A DNA stretch of 60,000 nucleotides from Owenia fusiformis (taxonomy: Eukaryota; Annelida; Polychaeta; Sabellida; Oweniidae): assembly GCA_903813345.2 (NCBI GenBank), contig CAIIXF020000011.1, forward strand, positions 317,001 through 377,000. The letters run 5' to 3'. Position numbers and translations under genes: made by a program. The notes beneath the pieces were generated by a model. That model was not told where the DNA came from, ran no database searches, and was given only the letters and a program-made list of their open reading frames with translations. Positions 35,807-46,354 of this stretch are shown here, one piece after another; the first letter of the stretch is position 1; every line of letters starts with the position of its first letter.

Positions 35807-37069
35807 TAGTGCTCGCAGAAACGACGTTATTAGTATTATTACCAACGTTAACGTTAACGACCGAACGGCTGAAATAGCAAGAAAATCTTACGCACTGAAC
35901 GATATCTAGTTTCCCGGGGAAAATGTGCCGGTCCAGAATATATTCTAGACCGGTCCATATGGACCACCGCTATGACGTCACACATTTCTCAGGTCGATAT
36001 AGTAAAATGAATGCCTTCTAAACTAGCACTAAAACACCGTGTAAAACCCCTAGAACTGGCCCGGCAAGGTGGTAATAATTGCGAATAGATGGCGTATAAA
36101 TACAAACACAGCATACATGTAAGCCCCTAAAAATGAAGTGCCATTTTTTGATAAAATGGTTACTAAAGTACGGACGCGTCTACAGTTAAGGGTTTAAAAA
36201 TACTCCAAATGGTGTAATGTCAAGCCGAAAATAAAAGATCGTTGGCTTTCAATTCATTTGTGGTAAGTACACAATTAACTCAATATTAATGCACTGTACC
36301 TTTCTCTTAATTGTGGTCAAGGCAATATTTCACATTGATGCTGGTCTAGAAGTGGAAATAGCCCAGGATTCGTTGATCAACCAGTCATTAAGTTCACATT
36401 TACATGGAGAAAGGTTCAACTTTCATTCTGGGTAATTTCCTCCTCTCCTGCTGGCCAGTCTACCTAAATGAGATCCCTTGGACGCTCTATGGTTAAAATC
36501 AATAACGATTTCTATAGATAGCCATATTCTGATTTAGCAGACTCGTGTTCGTTGGAGAACTGGATTGTTGTTCACAAAGGGTTAATGGTCAGTGTGGTTT
36601 CCAACATGTAATCGGAGTATACCATGCTATACAAGGCGGAATAAATTATTGCCCAATAAGTAATTGTACGTTTTCCAATTTCTTAATTATATTTTGTTAC
36701 TTAAAAAGCCAATGTTTTTGGTAATACCTGCCTCTAATGACCGATTTACTGTTTACGATAAATGCTTTAATTTTTTTTTATTTAAAATATTCATTTTCAA
36801 GTCAGTATTTAAATCATTTGTTAGGGCATACTGTATAATTGTACTGCTTGGTCACACTCGCAAGGCTTTCAGGCAATTCTAAAGTATTAATAAAACCTTT
36901 ACTTTCGAATTATATAACAATATAGATCTCTGCGTTTTGATTGGTCCAAACGGGTTGTATTTAGTCAATAAATAACATTCCGTGCATGCGGATACATCGG
37001 ATCAATAGGGGTTCATGTTACAATATATATGAATACGAGCTTATAGGGCAGGACTGTCCATAGCATAAC
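35807..37069. other. Intergenic and 5' flank of the dehydrogenase gene
   Basis: No gene is recognised. A short palindrome (ccggtc...gaccgg) lies near 35929-35955. A TATA-like stretch, caatatatatgaat, lies about 45 bp before the ATG at 37070; whether it is the promoter is unknown. Confidence 0.35.
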
Positions 37070-38269
37070 ATGGACACGACCCATAAGGTCGTTATTTGCG
37101 GAGCAGGAAGCGGAGCACACGTTTTGGCCGGTTTATCATCGCAGCGAAAGAATATTGAAACAAATATTCTGATAATCTACAAAGACAAAGCAGAGGAATG
37201 GAATAAAACATCGGAATATAACCCCCTGAAAATAACAGTCCACGACCATAAAGGAGATAAGAAAGATGTTGTTTGTAACAAGATCAACGTTTGTAAAGAT
37301 CCGGGACTCGTGATCCCCGGATGTGATGTCATTATCTTGACCGTACCGGCGTATGCTCACGGGGTCTACTTGGAGGCTATAAAGGATTATTTACCGGAAG
37401 GTGTTACGATAATAGGTCTTCCTGGACAACCGGGGTTTGAATTCGCCGTAAAACAAACCCTTGGAAAGAATGCCGCAAGAAAGTATACGATTGCGTCATT
37501 TGAGTCCCTGCCATGGGCGTGCAGGGTTCAAGAGTTCGGACGTCACGTTAATATCCTGGGAACGAAGGATAACATGACAGGGGCCGTATCTAATTGCAAC
37601 TCCAAAGGGGTAGATATACTACAAGTAATGATCGGGAAGTACCCTAAGCTGAAGATAAAGGGTGATCTTCTGGCAATGTCGCTGATGTCGATAAACAGCA
37701 CATTACATCCTTGTATTATGTTCGCTAAATGGAACAAATGGGACGAATGCCCCCTAGAGGAACCGCCTCTGTTTTACCAAGGTATAGACAAAAATGCTAT
37801 ACGCCTGCTTACCGATGTCTCGAATGAAATACTGGGGGCTGCCAAAACCATTCAACGTATGGTCAAAGGTGTAGATGTCTCATCCCAGGTTGTGCACATG
37901 TACAGTTGGTACCTGACGTCCTACCCTACGTGCATCGAAGATCCTGATACGTTCCTAAGAGCCGTAGCAACAAATCGCGCGTACAAGGGCCTGATTCACC
38001 CCGTTGTTAAAACAGACGACGGAGGATACGTCCCAGATTTTGATAGTCGATATCTTACGGAAGATATCCCGTATGGCCTGGCGCCAATCAAAGGAATCTG
38101 CGAGATAGCTGGCATATCAACTCCAAATATTGACCGTGTTTTGGCATGGTGCCAAACTAAAATGAAGAAGGAATACATGGTCGACGGAAAAATGACCGGG
38201 AAGGATATTGCCTCGACAAGATGCCCTCAGAACTATGGCTTGCAAACAATTAAGGAATTGTTGTTTTAA
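37070..38269 (+). CDS. Opine dehydrogenase (octopine/tauropine/strombine type), single exon
   Basis: Complete 399-aa frame, the usual length of the family. Opine dehydrogenases are cytosolic. They reductively condense pyruvate with an amino acid using NADH, regenerating NAD+ in anaerobic glycolysis of invertebrate muscle. The N-terminal Rossmann motif is GAGSGAHVLAGL (residues about 11-22). Family landmarks follow in order: GLPGQPGFEF, FESLPWACRV, STLHPCIMFAKW with the conserved histidine, PLFYQGID, SRYLTEDIPYG with the arginine and aspartate that pair with that histidine in octopine dehydrogenase, and a C-terminal TGKDIASTRCPQNYG. The amino-acid partner cannot be read from sequence alone. 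There is no intron, stop or frameshift. Codon use and GC are higher than in the surrounding DNA. I see no flanking target duplication or poly-A tract that would mark a retrocopy. Confidence 0.95.
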   Translation: MDTTHKVVICGAGSGAHVLAGLSSQRKNIETNILIIYKDKAEEWNKTSEYNPLKITVHDHKGDKKDVVCNKINVCKDPGLVIPGCDVIILTVPAYAHGVYLEAIKDYLPEGVTIIGLPGQPGFEFAVKQTLGKNAARKYTIASFESLPWACRVQEFGRHVNILGTKDNMTGAVSNCNSKGVDILQVMIGKYPKLKIKGDLLAMSLMSINSTLHPCIMFAKWNKWDECPLEEPPLFYQGIDKNAIRLLTDVSNEILGAAKTIQRMVKGVDVSSQVVHMYSWYLTSYPTCIEDPDTFLRAVATNRAYKGLIHPVVKTDDGGYVPDFDSRYLTEDIPYGLAPIKGICEIAGISTPNIDRVLAWCQTKMKKEYMVDGKMTGKDIASTRCPQNYGLQTIKELLF

Positions 38270-38603
38270 CATGTTTAATGAAGAACGAACGATGTTGGTG
38301 TTTTCGACGGAATAATGTGTATTGATTGCTGTACGATCCTTTTAGTGTTCATTCTGTGCGTTCATTGTTAGACAGAGGTCGTTGAGTACACCTCTATTCA
38401 CATGAAGAAATAGGATCCGCGGATGTGGGGTATTATAATATACATGTAGACCAGGAAACCACCTAAACGTCAGTACGGGTACGTTAAACATGTTTTTCTT
38501 TTATCAAAATTTTATTGTTATGGCTAAAGGTCATTCTGACATACAAAGCCATATTTACAAGTAAAGAAAATTTTATTCTTTTCAGCGCCGGTAAAATCTA
38601 AAA

Positions 38604-38609
38604 AATAAA
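38604..38609 (+). promoter_or_regulatory. Candidate polyadenylation signal AATAAA
   Basis: First canonical AATAAA downstream of the dehydrogenase stop, about 335 nt away. Position and motif are the only support. Confidence 0.35.
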
Positions 38610-38619
38610 CAATTGAAAA

Positions 38620-39354
38620 AACATCAGTGCAGAATCATAGGGAAAATACATTCATACTTCATTTCACGCAAAATGTTTTATTTAGCAGAAATAGGGAAAA
38701 AATGAAATTGGCTATACATGCATAATTCTTATGGTGGGTATACTTTAAAAAATACTACAAAAATTAATTGTTTTGTTTGTGAAATTCAAAGAATTAAATT
38801 TCATTAATATGAATCATATTTGGCAATTTTAAGCAGAGCTATTTTGATAGCACATTTGGCCGATTACGATTACCAGACATTCGCCATTCACTTGTTTACT
38901 TGGAACTGTATGGTGTCTTATGTAATGGCAATGCACTATTATAAGAACCTCTATAACCTTCTTGATCCCCTAAGGTATTACACTATCCTTATGTCTGTAG
39001 GAATATAGTATGATATTCAACATCACTCTACTATACCTTGCATTTGGTTTTCATGAGCAACCCATTTGGCTTCTTGGTAATGATTATGTTATTTGTTTTT
39101 ATTTGTCTGTTCCTTATTAATGGTTTATCGGATGATTGTTAGATGTTAATAAGGTGCTTTTAAAAATATACTAAACAATATACAATTAGACAAACAGAGT
39201 ATCTTCTGCATTTCTAGGGGTTAGGTATAGTAGAGTGAACATGTTCAACAGAAATGTAAACGGTTTAAACAATTATATAACGTCAATGCCAATGTCAAAA
39301 CTTTCTATGATCGCATTACTGAATAATTTCACATGAGAAACGTTGATCTGCCAA
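38620..39354. other. Intergenic, no feature seen
   Basis: AT-rich sequence without a recognisable gene; the short frame near 38820 has no motif. Confidence 0.35.
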
Positions 39355-39720
39355 GTCCTTGACAATAGCTACTAATACTATGCAGTCCGCAACTAACCCT
39401 GTTGCCAGTAGGCAATTACCAATTTCACCTCCAGGTGGCTAATTTCGGGTTAGATAGTATGGCAGATATTGTAGAATGTTACCCTAAACTCGAGTATTCA
39501 CCAGTTTAAGTGGATCAATATCAATATCACCCTTATGTGTCTGATATTACAAATGAAAATATGTCCAGTAAAATAAAAAATCTCGAATATAAATAATTAC
39601 GTGAACCACATTTTTAGATGTATTTTTCCATGTAGATCAAATATGATATCATTTTGTCTAAATTTGAATATGAATTTGAATATGATATTTGAATATTTAA
39701 TGACGTAAATAAAGGTTATT
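39355..39720 (-). repeat. Diverged inverted copy of the dispersed repeat at 9040-9560
   Basis: Reverse-complement similarity to the A and B copies, for example cacccttatgtgtctgatat, aaaatatgtccagt and aggtggctaatttcggg. Divergence is much greater than between A and B, so this is an older family member. Confidence 0.6.
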
Positions 39721-39959
39721 TATACTTACATCTAGCCTCTTGCTCTAGATCCACAGGGAGGTGAATCACCAATACGGTCATGTGACCAGTAGATTGTTGT
39801 TTTAGTCTGTATCTTTATTCAGGAGTTGTAGTTACAAAGTGGCAACCAAGCCTCTGTCGAATCTGCTCTTCGGCGGCTGTACGGCGGCCGTAGCTTCAAA
39901 AAATAAATATAGAATGTCAACATCGTTTTGGTTTTTCTTTATCTTGTGCTGCATGTTAC

Positions 39960-41890
39960 TGTTTCCACCACTAGGTCACTTTGTTCTACCTTACGTCACT
40001 CTACCCCTACCCCTTGTCACACTATCCCAACTTCTGCCACTCCCCAACCCAAAGTCCCTCTGTCCCAACTTACGTCACTCTGCCAGTCTCCCTACCCCAG
40101 GTCACTCTGTCCCAATTTACGTCACTCTGCCACTCCCCAGGGTCACTCTGTCCTAACTTACGTCACTATGCCACTCCCCCTACCTCAGGTCACTCTGTCC
40201 CAAACTTACGTCACTCTGCCACTCCCCCTACCTCAGGTCACTCTGTCCCAAACTTACGTCACTCTGCCGCTCTCCCTGCCCCAGGTCACTCTGTCCCAAC
40301 TTACGTCACTCAGCCACTCCCTAAGGTCACCCTGTCCCAACTTACGTCATTCTGCCACTCCCCTGGGTCACTCCCTCCCAACTTGTTACTCTGCCACTCC
40401 CCCAGGTCACTCTGTTCCAACTGATGGCACTCTGCCCCACCCCTAAGCAATTCTGTCCCAACTTACGTCACTCTGCCACTCCCCTGGGTCACTCTGTCCC
40501 AACTTACGTCCCTCTGCCACTCCCCCAGGTCACTCTGTTCCAACTGATGGCACTCTGCCCCACCCCTAAGCAATTCTGTCTCAACTTACGTCACTCTGCC
40601 ACTCCCCTGGGTCACTCTGTCCCAACTTACGTTACTCTGTCACTCCCCCAGGTCACTCTGTTCCATCTGATGGCACTCTGCCCCACCCCTAAGCAATTCT
40701 GTCCTTACTTACGTCACTCTGCCACTCCCCTGGGTCACCCTGTCCCAACTTACGTCACTCTGCCACTCCCCTTAGTCACTCTGTCCCAACTTACGTTACT
40801 CTGCCACTCCCCTGGGTCACTCTGTTCCAACTGATGGTACTCTGCCCCAACCCTAAGCAATTCTGTCTCAACTTACGTCACTCTGCCACTCCCCTGGGTC
40901 ACTCTGTCCCAACTTACGTCACTCTGCCACTCCCCTGGGTCACTCTGTTCCAATTGATGGCAATTTGCCACACCCCTAAGCAATTCTGTCCCAACTTACG
41001 TCACTCTGCCACTCCCCTGGGTCACCCTGTCCCAACTTACGTCACTCTGCCACTCCCCTTAGTCACTCTGTTCCAATTGATGGCAATTTGCCACACCCCT
41101 AAGCAATTCTGTCCCAACTTACGTCACTCTGCCACTCCCCTGGGTCACCCTGTCCCAACTTACGTCACTCTGCCACTCCCCTGGGTCACTCTGTTCCAAC
41201 TGATGGCACTCTGCCCCACCCCTAAGCAATTCTGTCCCAACTTACGTCACTCTGCAACTCCCCTTGGTCACCCTGTCCCAACTTAAGTAACTCTGCCACT
41301 CCCCTGGGTCACTCTGTTCCAATTGATGGCAATTTGCCCCACCCCTTAGCAATTCTGTCCCAACTTACGTCACTCTGCCACTCCCCTGGGTCACTCTGTT
41401 CCAACTGATGGCACTCTGCCCCACCCCTAAGCAATTCTGTCCCAACTTACGTCACTCTGCAACTCCCCTTGGTCACCCTGTCCCAACTTAAGTAACTCTG
41501 CCACTCCCCTGGGTCACTCTGTTCCAATTGATGGCAATTTGCCCCACCCCTAAGCAATTCTGTCCCAACTTACGTCACTCTGCCACTCCCCTGGGTCACT
41601 CTGTTCCAACTGATGGCACTCTGCCCCACCCCTAAGCAATTCTGTCCCAACTTACGTCACTCTGCAACTCCCCTTGGTCACCCTGTCCCAACTTAAGTAA
41701 CTCTGCCACTCCCCTGGGTCACTCTGTTCCAATTGATGGCAATTTGCCCCACCCCTAAGCAATTCTGTCCCAACTTACGTCACTCTGCCACTCCCCTGGG
41801 TCACTCTGTTCCAACTGATGGCACTCTGCCCCACCCCTAAGCAAATCTGTCCCACCTCCAAGTCGCAACTCCCCAAATTTCTCTGCCCGG
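39960..41890. repeat. 41-bp satellite array with 205-bp higher-order repeat
   Basis: The C/T-rich unit is close to cactctgccactcccctggg plus tcactctgtcccaacttacg plus t (41 bp). From about 41200 a higher-order unit of five monomers repeats exactly every 205 bp (anchor tgatggcact at 41201, 41406, 41611 and 41816). Monomers at the 5' end are more irregular. Because 41 is not a multiple of 3 and the unit lacks stops, several open frames of 105-172 codons arise on the plus strand. They encode only Pro/Thr/Ser/Leu-rich repeats and I do not regard them as genes. More than twenty units carry TTACGTCA, a CRE/ATF-like octamer. Confidence 0.93.
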
Positions 41891-42650
41891 AACTCATCCG
41901 TGACGTTGACCAATACGATTAAAATCATCCCAAATTTTCAAATGGTGTACATCTACATTTGTTCACATTTTAATTATATCTAAGGTGACGAATGATAAAT
42001 AATTATAACATTATCACCAATTCAATCTTTCCCCTTTCAGGCGACGTCTTTACTATGATTACTTCTAGATGATGAATACAAGGATGACACCTTCACACGA
42101 TATACACAAGGGAGGTATTTTAGATGATGAATACAGAAAAAACACTGAGAGGATCACTAACACATTATCGTACACAAGATGGAACACACAAAGGATGATT
42201 TTAAATAATAATGTACAAAGGTATACAGACGATCATGTCTTATATATATTCATATGTTCGAATAGTGGTTAAGGGCCGTATAATTATCACAGCGCGGAAG
42301 GTTCAATGTACAAGAAATAACAGAGTGTGTTGCACACGCGCATGGACTACTACATATCTTTTAACCATCAACGGGGACTATTTTCAGGAAATAGAAAAAA
42401 TACCCTATCACCAAGGAAATCGTTATATTAACGAGTTTCATTGTTTCACGTACACCTAGCGTACTGTTCCTTTGACTAAACATATTTGTAATATGATGCA
42501 TATGTACATATACATGTATCTATCCTATGTATACTAAATATATACCAATATATGATGGTAGTAACACAAAATAATTTTGGTTCGATCTATTAGAATCTTT
42601 CATAATAAACGATGTTATATCATGATACTGCTACTTCCGGCGAATAACAC
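41891..42650. other. Intergenic, no gene recognised
   Basis: Short frames around 42069-42459 show no domain and no codon bias. The phrase tagatgatgaatac occurs twice (42067 and 42121), a small local duplication. Confidence 0.35.
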
Positions 42651-42815
42651 CCAGGAATATTTTTGATATTGAAAAAATCGTATTGCCACGCACACGAAAA
42701 TCGTAGTCACCTCCCAATCCCGCTCACGAAAATGGTATTGACCTCTCTCGATTTTCGAGAGCGTGATTGGGAGGGGCAATACAACTTTTCTCAATATCAA
42801 AAATATTTCGGAATC
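42650..42815. repeat. Imperfect ~165-bp palindrome (MITE-like)
   Basis: Arms ggaatatttttgatattgaa and ttctcaatatcaaaaatatt match in reverse complement. Inner blocks do too (tcgtattgcc / ggcaatac; ctcccaatcccgctc / gcgtgattgggag). No coding content. Confidence 0.75.
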
Positions 42816-43589
42816 TGTGTTTTCTCGTATTGGATCTTCTCTTAGCCAAAATCCCGTATCTGATTCCGTATCAGAACTATTCCCGAGGATTTCTCTTGAT
42901 TTTTACACTTCTTTTTCCATGTTAACACTTTTTAATAAAAGTTGAAAATGTTATAGGATAAATCAAAGTGTATCATTTTATGTCACCATCAAATTTGAAA
43001 ACGAATAAGTTTCAGAAAAAATATGGGATAAATAGGTTATTGGTGGTCGTGGTGGAATATGAATTTTTCTCGGGAAAATATGATATATTTCTCAAATAAT
43101 GATATGATATTTTTCTCGGTCAATATCATATTTACCTCGGAATAAAGTTCCTATTCTATCCCTCCCATAAAATAACATCCATATATCTCATTTCTCCCGA
43201 GCACTGTTGAGTAACCCTTCAAAATGATCCGTTAGCGTTACAAAGTCGCAGCTAGGAAGGTAGGCTACGATCTAAGTTTTCCATGATTTCTCAAGATGTA
43301 GGCAGAATCTTAAATTCAACACTGGGCCGTAATTGTATCACCATTCATTTTTATCCATGAACGGATATGATATCTGCAGAAGCGAGCGTACAATCAGTGG
43401 ATACAAATCATATCCTGAACAAATCATACGAGGTTCCTTTTATTCCATAGTTAAGGAGGCTTGTAATCTTATTAATCTTTAATTAAAACTTAGTATCTCT
43501 TGGTTCAAAGCCACTTTTGATATTAGTTGTACACTTGGACACAATGCTTATTAAGTAGAAGCAGTCGCTGTTGTGCCGCTTGATAATTT

Positions 43590-44312
43590 AATTAAAGGAT
43601 AGGTATCGATATGGAGAACTGAATTCAACAATGTTTTTCTCTTAAACCAATCAATGAAAACATTCTGTAAAAACATGGTATTTTATGTAATGTTTACTGA
43701 TTGACAACAATTTAATGCGAAAATTATTTAGAAATATTTTAAAGAACTGTTTTTGTTAACATTTTTTGTTTTTTTAGTGCAATTGTTTTTGCTCCTTTCT
43801 ACCAATTCTTGAGAATTAAATAAAATGTCTTTCCGAACCTTGTTGGAACAAAATAGCATGAACAACATGTTTTTAGACCTCTCAATATTAAAGTTATACA
43901 AAGAAATTTTTGGTTGATTTTAAAAAAGTATTCAAAAAATTAAAACAAAATCCCCCCAAAATAGATAAAAATCAAGAAAAACCTTTTATTTCATTAACAA
44001 GATACTTTTTTAAAATCAACCAAAATTTCCTTTGTACAATTACAATATTGAGAGACCTAAACATGTGTTTATGTCGTTTTGTTCCAATGAGGTTCGGAAA
44101 GATGTTTCATTTCACCCTGGAAACATGATACCAAGAACAAAACAAGTGTTTTTTAAGACAAATATCTATTTCAAATTATATTGTTACCATTCAAAACATG
44201 GCCATTAAATTGACAATTTTTAAGATTTTCAGAAATTTTTGATGACTGGTTTAAGAGAAACGTGTGTTCAAAAAGTTCGCCATATCGATACCCATTCTTT
44301 AATCTGTAATTT
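43590..44312. mobile_element. ~720-bp fold-back element
   Basis: Almost the whole interval is an inverted repeat. Outer arms are aaaggataggtatcgatatg and its partner ending ccatatcgatacccattctt. Inner pairs include ttctcttaaacca / tggtttaagagaa, ctttccgaacc / ggttcggaaag, and gacctctcaatatt / aatattgagagacc. The unpaired centre is only about 60 bp (near 43940-43998). No intact coding frame. Confidence 0.8.
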
Positions 44313-45289
44313 GATCTAGCCATACTAGAACAGCCAGATTTTTTCTAAAATGAATATACATGTATCCTCCATTGTGGGTTGAATTGATGAGCATATAATT
44401 TGTATTTCAATTTTATCAGATTCTTTAGGACTAGATTTTAACCACGAAAGGTACATGAAATCGTTTTCAAAATCTAAACGGGGCACTTCACTGATAATAG
44501 TGGTGTCCCAAAATGTTGACATTTCAGACTTCGAATGTCCATTGAAAAATGAGATGGTACTCCTAGAAGATTAAATGCAAAGAAGAGAAGATTTATCTGT
44601 TCACGGGGAATACATTTTCATAATTAAAACGACATTCCAATATGAAAATATCTAACAATATTGAAAAACATATGATACGAGAGGGGCCTACGGAAAAAAT
44701 TTAAGGGCACGTCATTTTGGGAGTATTTAAAACAAACATTGACATATGACTTTCTTCTGTTCTTCATCTCTACACTGGACACTAAGACATGTAAGACCTT
44801 GGTTAAGAGTTTGCGCGTACGTAGAGCGCAGATATCTTGCTTCATCAAGCTTCGTACCTATCCTCGTAGATAGAACGTACTGATTGAGCGTGGGAACCGA
44901 CGATGGATCGCAGAGTCGAGGGACGAACACTAAGAACATCGTTTTAACAATATGTCACCCCCACATATACATGGTTGTAACAAAAAGAATAAAATTTTCA
45001 AATTCATATTTTAAGAAGATATATCAATAAATGTACATTTATTTACAACGTGTAGTAAAAGCCATACAATAAATGATATAAATTAGAACAACATTAAATA
45101 GTATAGCTTTGCATGCATGCATGGGGAAAAATAAGATTAATGGAAAACCCCATTTAAAGCTGTCATGAAAGCACAGTGACAATAATATAAGTATATAATA
45201 ATATAACAACCATAACAATTGCCTAACGTAACATAATAATACAAAGCATTAACATGAAAAAATGTCACCACCTAGTTGCTCACAGTATT
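44313..45289. other. Intergenic, no gene recognised
   Basis: Short minus-strand frames (44325-44939) lack recognisable motifs. It contains the reverse-complement partner (44882-44905) of the exact 24-bp block at 32831. Confidence 0.35.
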
Positions 45290-45600
45290 ATGAGTTCAAT
45301 CTTAAGTCAGATTTGAATTTCTGAGAACATGTAGATGATTTTAGAAAAATAAATTGGTCAATTTGAAACAAGTTGAAAAAATGCCTTTTTGACCTTGAGA
45401 AGGTCATTGAAGTTGAAATCTCAAATCAGATTTGAACTTTTGAGAGAAAAAATGGTATATTTGAAACAAGATGAAAAACACCTTTTTGATCCTTCAACCT
45501 TTTTTTACCTTGAAAAGGTCATCGAAGGTCAAATCTTAAATATAAAGTCTGATTTGAACTTCTGTAAACTTGTAGATGATTTTGAAAAATAATGAAGTCA
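45290..45600. repeat. Tandem ~125-bp repeat, about 2.5 copies
   Basis: Recurring blocks cagatttgaa(c/t)tt, tttgaaacaag(a/t)tgaaaaa and accttgaaaaggtcatcgaa are found in the same order. The plus frame at 45389-45592 arises from the repeat. Confidence 0.65.
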
Positions 45601-46354
45601 GTCTTAACAGTTGTTATGTTTATGTATCGTTATTGCCTTCATACTATATTGGAGAGTTCATAATTATAATATGCAAGAACGTTGTTAAGTTATTGTAACT
45701 TGTAAGAATTTGTAACAGACGCCGATCGCCAACCCCCGATCACCAACCGCCGTCAGAAAACGGAGACCATAACAATATGTCACCACTTGTTGGTGATGAC
45801 AAAATAATTAAAGTGTATAACATTAAATACATTTATACAAACACAGTAGAGAAATGTGATACAAATATTGAACATCAATAATGTCTAATTATTATTATTT
45901 AAAAATTATGCCGTTTCAAATCTTTGTTTAATGTTAATGTTTCTCTTCCATTTTAATGATTTGAACGTTTGATTTGTGTTTATTTTCATACTATTTCAAA
46001 GCTAAACAAAGTAAGACAAGAATATGCATTCTTAGCGTACGTATTTGTTCATCCAACTGCAAATTAAATCTGTAAATATTCTCAAAGTGATGCATACCAA
46101 AAATGTGTCAAAATTATGGGATGACAAGAAAAGTTGATAGCACAATGATGTTATAACATATCCATGGAATAGCTCATTCATAATGTAACATAATAATGGG
46201 TTATCAAAATCGAGTATTGTCACTACCATGGGGTACATGATCATCATGATGTAACACAATTGAGTGATCGGATGCCACAGCCATGGGAGGCCACAATCAC
46301 CAGGTGCCATAATAATGGGCTACAATTCCATATTTTCACTCAATTGCCCCGATA
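45601..46354. other. 3' flank of the transporter gene
   Basis: No coding frame recognised. It should hold the transporter 3' UTR, read leftwards from 46354, but the end of the transcript cannot be fixed from sequence. Confidence 0.35.

Noticed and set aside
37136-38178. Antisense ORFs opposite the opine dehydrogenase
   Set aside because: The plus strand is clearly the coding strand; these are shadows of a codon-biased gene.
37070-38269. Opine dehydrogenase as a recent bacterial transfer
   Set aside because: The family is widespread in marine invertebrates and the motifs match the animal form; lack of introns alone does not show transfer.
39839-41286. Long open frames of a Pro/Thr/Ser-rich repeat protein
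   Set aside because: A 41-bp unit without stop codons opens several frames automatically. There is no leader, no consistent frame and no splice context.
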